64,000 bases of DNA, taken from positions 186,001-250,000 of the forward strand of contig NZ_JARXYR010000002.1 in assembly GCF_029893635.1 (NCBI RefSeq), given 5' to 3'. The notes under the pieces were generated by a model. The model saw only the letters and a list, made by a program, of their open reading frames with translations. It had not been told where the DNA came from and did no database searches. This DNA is from Variovorax sp. TBS-050B. Its GTDB lineage: Bacteria > Pseudomonadota > Gammaproteobacteria > Burkholderiales > Burkholderiaceae_C. The position numbers and the translations under genes were made by a program. Below, in pieces: positions 48,813-59,725 of this stretch; the first letter of the stretch is position 1, and each line of letters opens with the position of its first letter.

Positions 48813-49670
48813 TCAGATCATCGCCAACGGCATCTTCCGCTTCGGCGGCGGATGCAGCCGGTCGAGCTTCGCGAGCACCCCGGCATCGAGTTGCAGCGAG
48901 GCCGCGGCGAAGTTCTCGCGCAGGTGGGCGCTGCCCACCGCCTTGGGGATCGCCGCCACGCCGGGCCGTGCGATCACGGCCGCGAGCGCGAGCTGGGCTG
49001 CGCTCACGCCGAGTTCGGACGCCAGCTTGCCGAGCCCTTGGTCGCCCGCCAGCGCGCCCTGGTCGATCGGGCTGTAGGCCATCAGCGGCATGCCGCGTTC
49101 GCGCAGCCAGGGCAGCAGGTCGAATTCGGGGCCGCGCTCGCCGAGCGAGAGGTACACCTGGTTCGCCGCGCAGGGCGGGCCGCCCTGCACCACCGCTTCG
49201 AGCTCGCGCATGTCGTCGGTGTCGAAGTTGCTCACGCCCCAGCGCGCGATGCGCCCGGCCGCGACGAGCGACTGCATCGCCTCGACGGTTTCCGCGAGCG
49301 GATGGCTGCCGCGCCAGTGCAGCAGGTAGAGGTCGATCGCGTCGAGGCCGAGCCGCGCCAGGCTGCGCTCGCAGGCCGCGGGCGTGCCGCGGCGGCTGGC
49401 GTTGTGCGGATAGACCTTGCTGACGACGAAGAGCTCGTCGCGCCGCACCTCGTTGGCACGCAGCGCGCCGGCAATGGCTTCGCCGAGCACGCTCTCGGCG
49501 CCGCCCTCGCCGTACATCTCGGCGGTGTCGAAGAGGCGGTAGCCGAGCGCGATCGCCTCGCGCACCGCGGCCACCTCGGCCTTTCGGCGGCCTGAAACCT
49601 CGCCCATGCGCCAGGTGCCGAGGCCCAGCACCGGCATCTCGCCACCGTCTGGAAGTGAAAGTGTCCGCAT
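48813..49670 (-). CDS. Aldo/keto reductase
   Basis: This 285-residue NAD(P)H-dependent oxidoreductase has the family tetrad: Asp and Tyr in YRLFDTAEMYGEGGAE, Lys in LFVVSKVYP and His in YLLHWRGSHPL. The cofactor-binding AAIPKAVGSAHLRENF block is near the C terminus. The substrate is not predictable. It lies alone on the minus strand next to dctD, facing the NCS2 permease gene across a structured repeat. Gene order gives no strong link to either neighbour. Confidence 0.92.
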   Translation of the reverse strand: MRTLSLPDGGEMPVLGLGTWRMGEVSGRRKAEVAAVREAIALGYRLFDTAEMYGEGGAESVLGEAIAGALRANEVRRDELFVVSKVYPHNASRRGTPAACERSLARLGLDAIDLYLLHWRGSHPLAETVEAMQSLVAAGRIARWGVSNFDTDDMRELEAVVQGGPPCAANQVYLSLGERGPEFDLLPWLRERGMPLMAYSPIDQGALAGDQGLGKLASELGVSAAQLALAAVIARPGVAAIPKAVGSAHLRENFAAASLQLDAGVLAKLDRLHPPPKRKMPLAMI

Positions 49671-49692
49671 CGGCGCATGGTAGCGCCGGGCG

Positions 49693-51077
<1,385 letters not shown>

Positions 51078-51081
<4 letters not shown>

Positions 51082-52877
51082 GGCGGGGTCGAAGGCGGCG
51101 CGGCGGGCAGGTCGACCACGAAGTATGCGCCGCCGCCCTCGCCTTTGTCCTTGTCCCTGTCCTCGCGGTTGGCGGCGCGCAGGCCGCCGTTCATCGCGCG
51201 CACGAGCTGCGCGCACAGCACCAGGCCGAGCCCGAGCCCCGCGCCCGCGGCCTTGGTGGTGACGAAGGGCTCGAAGAGCCGCGGCGCCACGTCGTCGCGG
51301 ATGCCCGGGCCGGTGTCGCTGACGCTGAGCACCGCGCGGCCGTCGGCGCCGAGCCGCCCCTCCAGCCGCAGCACGCGCTGGGGCATGTGCTCCATCGCCT
51401 CGATCGCGTTGCGCATCAGGTTCACGAGCACGCTGCCAAGCGCGGCCTCGTCGGCCATCACCGCGAGCTGCGGCGGATCGATGTCGACCTCGATCTGCAC
51501 GCCGTGCTTCTCCGCGGCGCTCGCGACGATCACGCGGGCGTCGCCGATCGCATGCGCGAGCGACACCGGCGCCGGCCCGAGCCGGCTCTTGTGCGAGAAG
51601 GTCTTGAGCTGCGACGTCAGCCGCGCGAGCCGGTCCACCATGTCGCGGATGCGCTGCAGGTTGCCGCGCACCTCGTCGTCGCGGCCATGGTCGAGCAGGA
51701 TGGCGGCGCTTTCCGACAAGGTGCGCATCGCCGTGAGCGGCTGGTTGAGTTCGTGCGCGAGGCCGGCCGACATCTGGCCGAGCGCCGCCATCTTGCCGGC
51801 CTGCACGAGTTCGTCCTGCGCGGCGCGCAACTGCGCGGTGCGCGCGACCACCATCGACTCGAGGTTGTCGTGCGCGGCCTGCAGCGCAGCCTGGTTCGCG
51901 AGCTTCTGGCGCTCGGCACGGCGGCGCTGCCAGAGCGCGACGCCGAGCAGCAGCAGCGCCACCATGGCGAGCGCGGCGGTGGCGCCCGCATTGCGCGCGC
52001 CCACGCGCAGCGCGGCGAGGTCGTCGATCGTCATCAGCTGCCAGGGCGCATGGCGCAGCATCCGGCTGGCCGCCAGCTTGTCCGCGCCCTCGACGCGCAC
52101 CAGCGCCACGCCCGGCCCCAGCGCCTGGATGCGCTCCCAGCGCAGCGGCGCGAGCGCGGCCTCGCCATAGGGCCGCGAACGCAGCACCTCGGCCCGCTGC
52201 AGCGCGTCGAGCGGCAGCAGCGGCCGGAACTTCAGGTCGTCGCGCGTCGAGAGGATCACCACGCCGCGCTGGTCGACCACCACCACGTCGCCCGGCAGCT
52301 TCCGCCAGGCCGACTCGTTGTCCTCGAGGTTGATCTTCACCGCCACCACGCCGAGGATGGCCTGCTCGCGGCGCAGCGCATAGGAGAGGTAGTAGCCCGG
52401 CCGCCGGCTCGTGATGCCGACGCCGTAGAAATGCCCGCGGCCCTGCGCGAGCGCATCGATCATGTAGGGGCGGAACGAGAAGTCCTGGCCCAGCGTGGTG
52501 CCCGGCCGGTCCCAGTCGGAGGCTGCGAGCGAGGTGCCGCCGGCGTCGAGCACGTACAGCATCTCGGCGCGCGCGGTGGCATTGACGCCCGCGAGGTAGC
52601 GGTTGGCCGCATCGCGCAGCGAGGCATCGCCCGGCGCGCGCAGCAGCTCGGGCACCACCGGGGTCATCTCGAGCAGCGCCGGCAGGTAGTCGAAGCGCGT
52701 GAGCTCGGCATCGAGCCCGGTCGCGATCATGTCGAGCCGGTGCTCGGCCGCCTCCGACAGCCGCGCGAGCCCCGCCTGCAGCGCGATGCGCTGCCCGACG
52801 AGGGCCGCGAGCGCCACGAGCACCAGCGCAGCGCTCCAGCGAAGCACCGAGCGAAGCGTGCGCGGCGTGATCGTCAC
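51078..52877 (-). CDS. dctB: C4-dicarboxylate sensor histidine kinase
   Basis: DctB is an inner-membrane kinase that senses C4-dicarboxylates in the periplasm and phosphorylates DctD. The 599-residue protein has an N-terminal membrane segment (WSAALVLVALAALVGQR), a periplasmic tandem-PAS-like sensor of about 260 residues (including RPYMIDALAQGRGHFYGVG) and a second membrane segment (AALAMVALLLLGVALWQ). A coiled coil follows, then the H-box AHELNQPLTAMRTL and the ATPase boxes NLMRNAIEAM, SVSDTGPGIRD and GAGLGLGLVL. Its start follows a repeat region downstream of dctA on the same strand. Confidence 0.94.
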
Positions 52878-52910
52878 GGGGTGGGTTCTCGGATGAAGTC
52901 GAAGAGGGAG

Positions 52911-53036
52911 CGGACAGCCGAACGCAGAAGGAAGACGAAAGCAACGCAGAAGTCGCAGAAGATAAACCAGAAGCTCCCCTGCATATTCCTTTTCGTCCTT
53001 CGCGGAACCTTCGCGTCCTCTGCGTCCGGACGTCCG
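52911..53036. repeat. Second copy of the CAGCCGAACGCAGAAG element, between dctA and dctB
   Basis: The arm ACAGCCGAACGCAGAAG (52914-52930) is identical to the one at 48687-48703. A degenerate complementary arm (53017-53036) closes an imperfect inverted repeat. CGCAGAAG-like octamers occur inside (AACGCAGAAGTCGCAGAAG). It fills the gap between the dctA stop and the dctB start, so it may reduce dctA read-through into dctBD. Confidence 0.65.
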
Positions 53037-53050
53037 ATTTCAGCGGCCTC

Positions 53051-54400
53051 TCAGGCCTTGACCGGCATGTGCGCGTCGGTCGCGTCGAGCACGAGCTCGG
53101 GCTCGTCGGCCTCGGTGCCGCTTTCCTGGTTCAGGTGGCGCGTCATGCGCGCGCTGTCGAGGTCGCCGGTCCACTTGGCGACCACCAGGGTCGCGACGCC
53201 GTTGCCGATCAGGTTGGTCAGCGCACGCGCTTCCGACATGAAGCGGTCGATGCCGAGGATCAGCGCCAGGCCCGCGACCGGCACGTGGCCCACGGCCGAG
53301 AGCGTGGCGGCGAGCACGATGAAGCCGCTGCCGGTCACGCCCGCCGCCCCCTTGGAGGTGAGCAGCAGCACGAGCAGCAGCGTGAGCTGCTGGGTCAGCG
53401 TCATCGGCGTGTTGGTGGCCTGCGCGATGAACACCGCCGCCATCGTCAGGTAGATGGAGGTGCCGTCGAGGTTGAACGAATAGCCCGTGGGAATCACCAG
53501 GCCCACCACCGACTTCTTCGCGCCGAGGTTCTCCATCTTGGCCATCATGCGCGGCAGCGCGGCCTCGCTCGACGAGGTGCCCAGCACGATCAGCAGTTCT
53601 TCCTTGATGTACTTGATCAGCTTCCAGATGCTGAAGCCGTGCGCGCGCGCGATCGCGCCGAGCACCACGAAGATGAAGAACAGGCAGGTGGCGTAGAAGG
53701 TGGCCATCAGCGCGCCGAGCTGCACCAGCGAGCCCACGCCGTACTTGCCGATGGTGAAGGCCATCGCGCCGAAGGCGCCGATGGGCGCGACCTTCATGAT
53801 GTAGCCCACGATGCCGAACAGCACGTGCGAGAACTTCTCGATGAAGTCGAACACCAGCGTGCCGCGGCCGCCGAAGCGGTGCAGCGCGAAGCCGAACAGC
53901 ACCGCGATCAGCAGCACCTGCAGGATCTCGCCCTTGGCGAAGGCATCGACCACGGTGCTCGGGATCACGTTGAGCAGGAACTCGGTCGTCGAGGCCATCT
54001 TGCCGGGGCCGGTGTAGGCCGCGATCGACTTGGTGTCGAGCTGGCTCGCGTCCACGTTCATGCCGTGGCCGGGCTGCACCACGTTGATGATGATCAGGCC
54101 GACGATCAGCGCGATGGTGCTCACGATCTCGAAGTACAGCAGCGCGAGGCCGCCGGTCTTGCCGACCTTCTTCATGTCCTCCATGCCCGCGATGCCGACC
54201 ACCACGGTGCAGAAGATGATCGGCGCGATGATCATCTTGATGAGCTTGATGAAGCCGTCGCCGAGCGGCTTCATCGCGGCACCGGTGTCGGGGTAGAAGT
54301 GGCCGAGCAGCACGCCGATGACGATGGCGGTGATGACCTGGAAGTAGAGCGATCGGTAGAAAGGCTTGGGTGCGGCGGGGGATGCGGGTGCGTGATCCAC
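53051..54400 (-). CDS. dctA: C4-dicarboxylate:cation symporter DctA
   Basis: DctA imports succinate, fumarate and malate with protons or sodium. The 449-residue protein has the DAACS-family features: the serine-rich hairpin motif [16 protein letters not shown], the substrate/cation motif [20 protein letters not shown], and [13 protein letters not shown] in the second hairpin. About eight membrane helices are seen. A sigma-54-like promoter lies about 55 bases upstream, and dctBD lie just downstream on the same strand, a standard arrangement. The C-terminal tail is acidic and hydrophilic. Confidence 0.97.
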   Translation of the reverse strand: MDHAPASPAAPKPFYRSLYFQVITAIVIGVLLGHFYPDTGAAMKPLGDGFIKLIKMIIAPIIFCTVVVGIAGMEDMKKVGKTGGLALLYFEIVSTIALIVGLIIINVVQPGHGMNVDASQLDTKSIAAYTGPGKMASTTEFLLNVIPSTVVDAFAKGEILQVLLIAVLFGFALHRFGGRGTLVFDFIEKFSHVLFGIVGYIMKVAPIGAFGAMAFTIGKYGVGSLVQLGALMATFYATCLFFIFVVLGAIARAHGFSIWKLIKYIKEELLIVLGTSSSEAALPRMMAKMENLGAKKSVVGLVIPTGYSFNLDGTSIYLTMAAVFIAQATNTPMTLTQQLTLLLVLLLTSKGAAGVTGSGFIVLAATLSAVGHVPVAGLALILGIDRFMSEARALTNLIGNGVATLVVAKWTGDLDSARMTRHLNQESGTEADEPELVLDATDAHMPVKA

Positions 54401-54453
54401 GGTTTATCTCCTGGTTTTCGTGCGCCGCCGGATGGCAGCGGGCGGGAACGTGG

Positions 54454-54469
54454 AGCAACGCACATGCCA
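54454..54469 (-). promoter_or_regulatory. Sigma-54 (-24/-12) promoter of dctA
   Basis: On the minus strand the sequence TGGCATGTGCGTTGCT fits the sigma-54 consensus TGGCAC-N5-TTGCW with one change (T for C). It is located 54-69 bases upstream of the dctA ATG, allowing a leader of about 40 bases. The DctD protein has the sigma-54 contact motif GAFTGA, in agreement. No clear DctD-binding palindrome was found upstream. Confidence 0.75.
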
Positions 54470-54682
54470 GTGGAAATCACATGCTGGGACGATCCAAGCC
54501 ATTGATTTCATTGAGAAAAGTCACAAGCCGCAGCAACCGGCCGCCGAGCTTCCGGACGTGGGCCGCGCCGGCCGTCCGGCGTTTCGGACGCGCTGCCAAG
54601 GGAAAACCCTAGGTCGGCGCAGACAGCCTCCGGAAGGCGCCGCCACGGAAGCGTCCGCGCCGCCGTGCAGAATCCGGGGCAC

Positions 54683-55870
54683 ATGGGTGCCTTGCCTTCC
54701 GTTCTCGACCCCCGGTCCGTCATCGTGCTGGCCGGCTTCATGGGCATGGTGATGTCGGTGGTGGTGTTCTTCATGCGGCGCGCCTACCCGGCCAGCATCG
54801 GCGGGCTGCGTGAGTGGTCGTGGGCGCCGCTCGTGGCCTTCGCGAGCACCGTGCTGTTCTCGGCGCGCGACGTGATTCCCGACTTCTTCACCATCGTGGT
54901 CGCCAACATGGTGCTGTTCCAGGCCTGCACGCTCTATTACGCGGGCAGCCAGAAGTTCCTGCTCGGCCGCAGCAACACCCGCGCCTGGGTCGCGATCAAC
55001 CTGCTGATGGGCGTGCTGCTCTTCTGGTACAGCGAGGTGAAGCCCGACTACGCGATGCGGCTGCTGGTCGTGACCGCGCTCGTGGCCGCGCTGTTCTTCA
55101 ACCATGCCGCGCTGTACCTGCGGCACAAGGACCGGGTGTTCGGCAAGCAGCTCATGACGGGCCTGCTGCTGCTGCAGGCCACGGTGGCGGCGGCGCGGCT
55201 GGTTTCGGTGCTCGCTGGCATGGCCGGCAGCAGCCTGATGGACGCGACCTGGCTGCAGTCGCTCTACATCTCGATGTATTCCTTCACCGTGCTGCTGCTG
55301 ACGATCGCGGCCATCCTGATGGCCACCGACCGCATGCGCTCGGAGTTCCAGTTCCTCGCCACGCGCGATCCGCTCACGGGCGTGCTCAACCGCCGCGCGC
55401 TGCTCGAGGCCTGCCAGGCCGAACTCGCCGCCGCGGCGCGCGAGGGCGCGGCGAAGGCGCGGCGGCTCGCGCTGATGATGGTTGACGTCGACCACTTCAA
55501 GCCGATCAACGACCGCTTCGGCCACCAGACCGGCGACGCCGTGCTGCGCGAGGTGGTCGGCCGCATGGAGCGCGCGCTCGGCGACAGCGGCCTGCTCGGC
55601 CGCTACGGCGGCGAGGAGTTCGTGGTGCTGCTGCCGGATGCATCGCCCGCCGAGGCCGCCGAGCTCGCGGCACGCCTCGGCGCGCACGCCCGCGAGGCCC
55701 TGCCGCCCGACTCGCCGCTCGCGGCCGTCGGCGCCGTGACTGTCAGCATCGGCGTGGCGCCGCACCGGCCCGGCGCGGACATCGACGACATGCTCGGGCG
55801 CGCCGACGAGGCGCTGTACCGCGCGAAGGCGGCGGGGCGCGACCGCGTCGTCATGGCTTCGGCGGCCTGA
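54683..55870 (+). CDS. Membrane-bound diguanylate cyclase (GGDEF)
   Basis: This 395-residue protein has about six N-terminal membrane segments (SVIVLAGFMGMVMSVVVFFM, MRLLVVTALVAALFF and others) and a C-terminal GGDEF domain. It should make cyclic di-GMP. The active-site loop reads RYGGEEFVVLLPD, and the preceding DPLTGVLNRRALLEA and VDVDHFKPINDRFGHQTGD blocks are complete, so catalytic activity is likely. I do not see a standard RxxD inhibitory site before GGEEF. The ATG at 54683 was preferred over a GTG at 54665. It is divergent from dctA and has no obvious operon partner. Confidence 0.9.
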   Translation: MGALPSVLDPRSVIVLAGFMGMVMSVVVFFMRRAYPASIGGLREWSWAPLVAFASTVLFSARDVIPDFFTIVVANMVLFQACTLYYAGSQKFLLGRSNTRAWVAINLLMGVLLFWYSEVKPDYAMRLLVVTALVAALFFNHAALYLRHKDRVFGKQLMTGLLLLQATVAAARLVSVLAGMAGSSLMDATWLQSLYISMYSFTVLLLTIAAILMATDRMRSEFQFLATRDPLTGVLNRRALLEACQAELAAAAREGAAKARRLALMMVDVDHFKPINDRFGHQTGDAVLREVVGRMERALGDSGLLGRYGGEEFVVLLPDASPAEAAELAARLGAHAREALPPDSPLAAVGAVTVSIGVAPHRPGADIDDMLGRADEALYRAKAAGRDRVVMASAA

Positions 55871-55891
55871 AGCGGCCGCCGGCACCGCCGG

Positions 55892-56122
55892 TCAACCGCA
55901 GACGCAGGTCGGAAGAACGGGATAGTTGCGCCAGCCCTCCGGCGCATTGGGGATCCGCTTTTCGCCCCTGACCTGCCCAGGCAAGGGGTGGCACTGCTTC
56001 CTGCAGGCGTCCACCGCAGAAGCCCGCGGCTGCTTTCCGCGCTCCCAGCCATACCACCCTGCGGCCGCGCAGAGGATGGTCAACGTTGTCAGAAGGATCG
56101 CCGTTGGGCCTCCGAGCTTCAT
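55892..56122 (-). CDS. Small secreted or membrane-anchored Cys protein, unknown
   Basis: I do not recognise this 76-residue protein. It starts MKLGGPTAILLTTLTILCAA, a plausible signal peptide or anchor, followed by GWYGWERGK. The mature part has four cysteines in two pairs, C40/C44 (DACRKQCHPL) and C73/C75 at the very end (LPTCVCG). Such pairs could bind metal or form disulfides. The frame continues upstream to 56593, but only this part looks protein-like. It lies convergent with the GGDEF gene and divergent from the second dctA. The surrounding DNA is somewhat lower in GC than the rest of the region, so recent acquisition is possible. Confidence 0.55.
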   Translation of the reverse strand: MKLGGPTAILLTTLTILCAAAGWYGWERGKQPRASAVDACRKQCHPLPGQVRGEKRIPNAPEGWRNYPVLPTCVCG

Positions 56123-56356
56123 GTCATCTGGCTTCCAGTACCGAGCGTCTGCGTTGCGACGACAGGTCCGACAGTTGGCGAAATTGCTCGCAGGTTGCGG
56201 GGACATGCGCCCAAACGAGCATTTCGGCCGCCCACTGAATGCCTTTGCGCGGCCTTGGAACAGGAATGTACGTTGTGAAGGCAGCCGCAGAGCGTGCTCG
56301 CATGCGGTTTCCCAGGGAATACCCTCTGCCTCGTCGGCCGCTCCTTGCCTACATTG

Positions 56357-56395
56357 CTTGTATGCAAGATTGCTGACGACTTGCATGCATGCAAG
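56357..56395. promoter_or_regulatory. Two palindromic sites before the second dctA, candidate GntR operators
   Basis: Site 1 is CTTGTATGCAAG (56357-56368, one mismatched pair). Site 2 is the perfect 16-base palindrome CTTGCATGCATGCAAG (56380-56395). Both share CTTG-TGCAAG arms, and the second ends 19 bases before the permease ATG. A GntR/FCD regulator gene follows the permease directly, so it is the likely ligand-responsive repressor or activator. The arms differ from the GTATAC sites at 42848 and 47082. Confidence 0.65.
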
Positions 56396-56414
56396 CACAA
56401 CCGGAGACAACCCC

Positions 56415-57758
56415 ATGCGTCGCTTCACCCGCTCCCTTTTCGGCCAGGTCGTCCTCGCGCTCCTGGTCGGTGTCGCACTGGGGCTCGTCGCCCCGGAATT
56501 CGCCGTCAAGCTCAAGCCGCTCGGCGACGGCTTCATCAAGCTGATCAAGATGATCATCCCGGTGCTGGTGTTCTGCGTGGTGGTGCACGGCATCGCGGGC
56601 GCGGGCGACCTGAAGCGCGTGGGCCGGGTCGGGGTGAAGGCGCTGATCTACTTCGAGGTGCTGACCACCCTCGCGCTCGCGATGGGGCTGGTGCTGGCCT
56701 TCGTGTTCCAGCCCGGCGTGGGCATGAACGTGGACCCGGGCAAGCTCGATGCGGCCGCGATGAGCGCCTATGCCTCGAACGCCGACAAGCTCACCAGCGG
56801 CGGCACGGTCGAGTTCCTGATGAAGCTGATCCCGACCACGGTGGTCAACGCCTTCGCGACCGGCGACGTGCTGCAGGTGCTGCTGTTCGCGGTGCTGTTC
56901 GGCTGCGCGCTCTCGCTGCTGGGCGAGCGCGGCAAGCCGGTGGCGGTGGTGGTGGACGCGCTCTCGCTGGTGCTCTTCAAGATCATGGGCATCATCATCA
57001 AGCTCGCGCCGCTGGGCGTGCTCGGCGCGATCGCCTTCACCGTCGGCAAGTACGGCGTCGGCTCGCTCAAGCAGCTGGGCATGCTGGTGGCGCTGTTCTA
57101 CGGCGCGGTGCTGGTGTTCGTGTTCGTGGTGCTCGGCGCGGTGATGCGCATGTCGGGCTTCAGCCTCTGGAAGCTGCTGCGCTACCTGCGCGAGGAGCTC
57201 GCGATCGTGTTCGCCACCACCTCGTCCGACAGCGTGCTGCCGCAGATCATGGCCAAGCTGCGCCGCATGGGCATCCGCGACTCGACCGTGGGGCTGGTGA
57301 TCCCGACCGGCTACTCGTTCAACCTCGATGCCTTCTCGATCTACATCACGCTCGCGGCGGTGTTCATCGCGCAGGCCACCAACACACCGATCGGCATGGG
57401 CGACCTGCTGACCATCCTGGCCATCGCGCTCGTCACCTCCAAGGGCGCGCACGGCGTGCCGGGCTCGGCGATCGTGGTGCTGGCGGCCACGCTGCACGCC
57501 ATTCCCGCGATCCCGGCCATCGGGCTGGTGCTGGTGCTCTCGGTCGACTGGTTCATGGGCATCGCGCGCGCGCTCGGCAACTTGATCGGCAACTGCGTGG
57601 CCACCGTGGCCGTGGCGGCCTGGGAAGGCGACATCGACCGCGAACGCGCCCATGCGGTGCTCGACGGCACCTGGGTGCCCGACGAGGAAGCCGCGGCCGA
57701 GCCGGTGGCCGTGCCGCCGCTCGCCGCCACCGGCGCGGCGCGCGTCGGCAGCCACTGA
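56415..57758 (+). CDS. Second dicarboxylate/amino acid:cation symporter (DctA family)
   Basis: This 447-residue DAACS-family permease is a paralogue of dctA at 53051-54400. Family motifs are the serine-rich [40 protein letters not shown] and GVPGSAIVVLAATL. Where dctA has [10 protein letters not shown] this one has SFNLDAFSIY, a difference in the substrate-site hairpin that suggests another substrate. The gene has its own operator-like palindromes and is followed by a GntR regulator, in contrast to the sigma-54/DctBD control of the first copy. C4-dicarboxylates or related acids are a reasonable, unproven guess. Confidence 0.93.
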   Translation: MRRFTRSLFGQVVLALLVGVALGLVAPEFAVKLKPLGDGFIKLIKMIIPVLVFCVVVHGIAGAGDLKRVGRVGVKALIYFEVLTTLALAMGLVLAFVFQPGVGMNVDPGKLDAAAMSAYASNADKLTSGGTVEFLMKLIPTTVVNAFATGDVLQVLLFAVLFGCALSLLGERGKPVAVVVDALSLVLFKIMGIIIKLAPLGVLGAIAFTVGKYGVGSLKQLGMLVALFYGAVLVFVFVVLGAVMRMSGFSLWKLLRYLREELAIVFATTSSDSVLPQIMAKLRRMGIRDSTVGLVIPTGYSFNLDAFSIYITLAAVFIAQATNTPIGMGDLLTILAIALVTSKGAHGVPGSAIVVLAATLHAIPAIPAIGLVLVLSVDWFMGIARALGNLIGNCVATVAVAAWEGDIDRERAHAVLDGTWVPDEEAAAEPVAVPPLAATGAARVGSH

Positions 57759-57763
57759 GCGCG

Positions 57764-58471
57764 ATGAGCACCGACGTCACCCCCACCGCCATCGCCGAGC
57801 GCGTGGTCGAGGCCATCCTCGCGCAGAAGCTCGCGCCCGGCGAGCGGCTCGGCGAGCAGGCGCTGGCCGAGAACTTCGCGGTCAGCCGCACCATGGTGCG
57901 CGAGGCGCTGATGCAATTGCAGGCGCGCGGCTTCGTCGAGGTGCAGTCGCGCCGCGGCTGGTACGTGGTCGAGCCTTCGGCCGAAGAGGCGCGCGATGCC
58001 TTCTCGGCGCGCCGCATCGTGGAGGCCGGCATCCTGGCCGAGAGCGAAGGCCGGCCGCTGCAGAAGGCCATCCGCAAGCTGCGCGACCACATCGCCGACG
58101 AGCAGCGCGCGATCGAGGGCGCCGATGCCGCCACGCGCGCCTTCCTGCTGGCCGACTTCCACGTCTGCCTGGCCGAGCAGATGGGGCACCAGCTGCTGGT
58201 CGATGTGCTGCGCGACCTCACGGCCCGCACCACGCTGGCGGCCACGCTCTACCAGTCGAAGCACGAAGCCGGGCAGTCGTGCGCCGAGCACGGCGCCATC
58301 GTCGCCGCGCTGGAAGCCGGCGACACCGACAAGGCGCGCCGGCTGATGCTCGACCACATCGGCAACGTCGAGCGCTCGCTCGAGGTCGAGAGCCCCGCCG
58401 AACCCGACGCACCCGCACGGCTGCGGGCCACGCTGGCACCGGTGGCGCTGCCGCTGCGCGCGCGGCGCTGA
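57764..58471 (+). CDS. GntR family transcriptional regulator (FCD domain)
   Basis: This 235-residue regulator has a winged helix-turn-helix (GEQALAENFAVSRTMVREALMQ, QARGFVEVQSRRGWYV) and an FCD domain with RRIVEAGILAESE, LLADFHVCLAEQMGHQLLVDVL and EHGAIVAALEAGDTDKARRLM. Five bases separate it from the DctA-family gene, so it is co-transcribed and probably controls it through the palindromes at 56357-56395. It is not a close copy of the GntR protein at 45242. Confidence 0.92.
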   Translation: MSTDVTPTAIAERVVEAILAQKLAPGERLGEQALAENFAVSRTMVREALMQLQARGFVEVQSRRGWYVVEPSAEEARDAFSARRIVEAGILAESEGRPLQKAIRKLRDHIADEQRAIEGADAATRAFLLADFHVCLAEQMGHQLLVDVLRDLTARTTLAATLYQSKHEAGQSCAEHGAIVAALEAGDTDKARRLMLDHIGNVERSLEVESPAEPDAPARLRATLAPVALPLRARR

Positions 58472-58539
58472 GCGGCAGCGGCGGGCGGCGCCGGCCGACA
58501 CGCCGCCGCCGCCGTGCTCGGCTACAGTGCGGTTCACGT

Positions 58540-59607
58540 ATGAACTCACCCCAACTCCAGCGCGGCGTCTTCCTCGCCCTGCTCGCCGTCGTCACCGTCG
58601 CCTTCTTCTGGGTGCTGATGCCGTTCTTCGGCGCGGTGCTGTGGGGCGTCTCGCTCGCGATCCTGTTCACGCCGCTCTACAAGTGGCTGCTGCGCAAGAT
58701 GCCGGGCAAGCACAATGCCGCGGCGCTCTCCACGCTCGCGATCTGCCTGTTCATCGTCATTCTTCCGCTGACGATGATCGGCGTCTCGCTGGTACAGGAA
58801 GTGACGCAGGTCACGCAGAAGATCCGCTCGGGGCAGATCAACTTCGCCGCCTACTTCCAGCAGATCCTCAACGCGATGCCGCAGAGCCTGCGGAGCATCT
58901 TCGACCGCTTCGCGCTGGGCGACATGGAAGCCTGGCAGACGCGCATCTCGGCCGGCGCGGCGCAGGGCAGCCAGCTCATCGCGAGCCAGGCGCTCACCAT
59001 CGGACAGAACACTTTCGACTTCCTGGTCAGCTTCTTCGTGATGCTGTATCTGCTGTACTTCCTGGTGCGCGACGGCGCCAGCCTGTCGAAGACGATGCGC
59101 GAGGCGGTGCCGCTCGCGCAGCCGCACACCGAGTACCTGCTCAACAAGTTCACGACCGTGATCCGCGCCACGGTGAAGGGCAACGTGGCGGTCGCGATCG
59201 CGCAGGGCACGATCGGCGGGCTCGCGTTCTGGTTCCTCGGCGTGCAGGGTGCGCTGCTGTGGGCCGTGCTCATGGCCTTCCTGTCGCTGCTGCCCGCCGT
59301 GGGCGCGGCACTGATCTGGGCGCCGGTGGCGGTCTACTTCCTCGCGACGGGGCATTTCTGGCAGGGCGGCGTCCTGATCTTCGTGGGCGTGTTCGTGATC
59401 GGCCTGGTCGACAACATCCTGCGCCCGGTGCTCGTGGGCAAGGACACGCAGATGCCCGACTACATCGTGCTGATGTCCACCATCGGCGGCATGGCGATCT
59501 TCGGCATCAACGGCTTCGTGATCGGCCCGGTGATCGCGGCGCTGTTCATGGCGGCGTGGAGCCTGTTCGTGGCCTCGCACAAGCTCGAAGTCCCGCCCAA
59601 GGCCTGA
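58540..59607 (+). CDS. AI-2E family transporter
   Basis: This 355-residue membrane protein belongs to the AI-2E (TqsA/YdiK) family, seen from the paired N-terminal helices (GVFLALLAVVTVAFFWVLMPFFGAVLW), the central coiled-coil-like region (QLNAMPQSLRSIFDR type), VSFFVMLYLLYFLVRDG, and the C-terminal segments with FVIGLVDNILRPVLVGKDTQ and LMSTIGGMAIFGINGFVIGP. Members export diverse small molecules, including AI-2 or protons/ions, so the true substrate is unknown. It stands alone, 68 bases after the GntR gene on the same strand. Confidence 0.92.
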   Translation: MNSPQLQRGVFLALLAVVTVAFFWVLMPFFGAVLWGVSLAILFTPLYKWLLRKMPGKHNAAALSTLAICLFIVILPLTMIGVSLVQEVTQVTQKIRSGQINFAAYFQQILNAMPQSLRSIFDRFALGDMEAWQTRISAGAAQGSQLIASQALTIGQNTFDFLVSFFVMLYLLYFLVRDGASLSKTMREAVPLAQPHTEYLLNKFTTVIRATVKGNVAVAIAQGTIGGLAFWFLGVQGALLWAVLMAFLSLLPAVGAALIWAPVAVYFLATGHFWQGGVLIFVGVFVIGLVDNILRPVLVGKDTQMPDYIVLMSTIGGMAIFGINGFVIGPVIAALFMAAWSLFVASHKLEVPPKA

Positions 59608-59725
59608 GCCGTTCGCGCCCGCGGGGCGCATTTCGCGCGGCAACGGCGCATTCCGTCGCATGCCGCTTCGCAGCGCAGGCGCGTTGCGGGATCGTCCGGA
59701 CCTCCCACTTCCAAGAGGTCTGACG

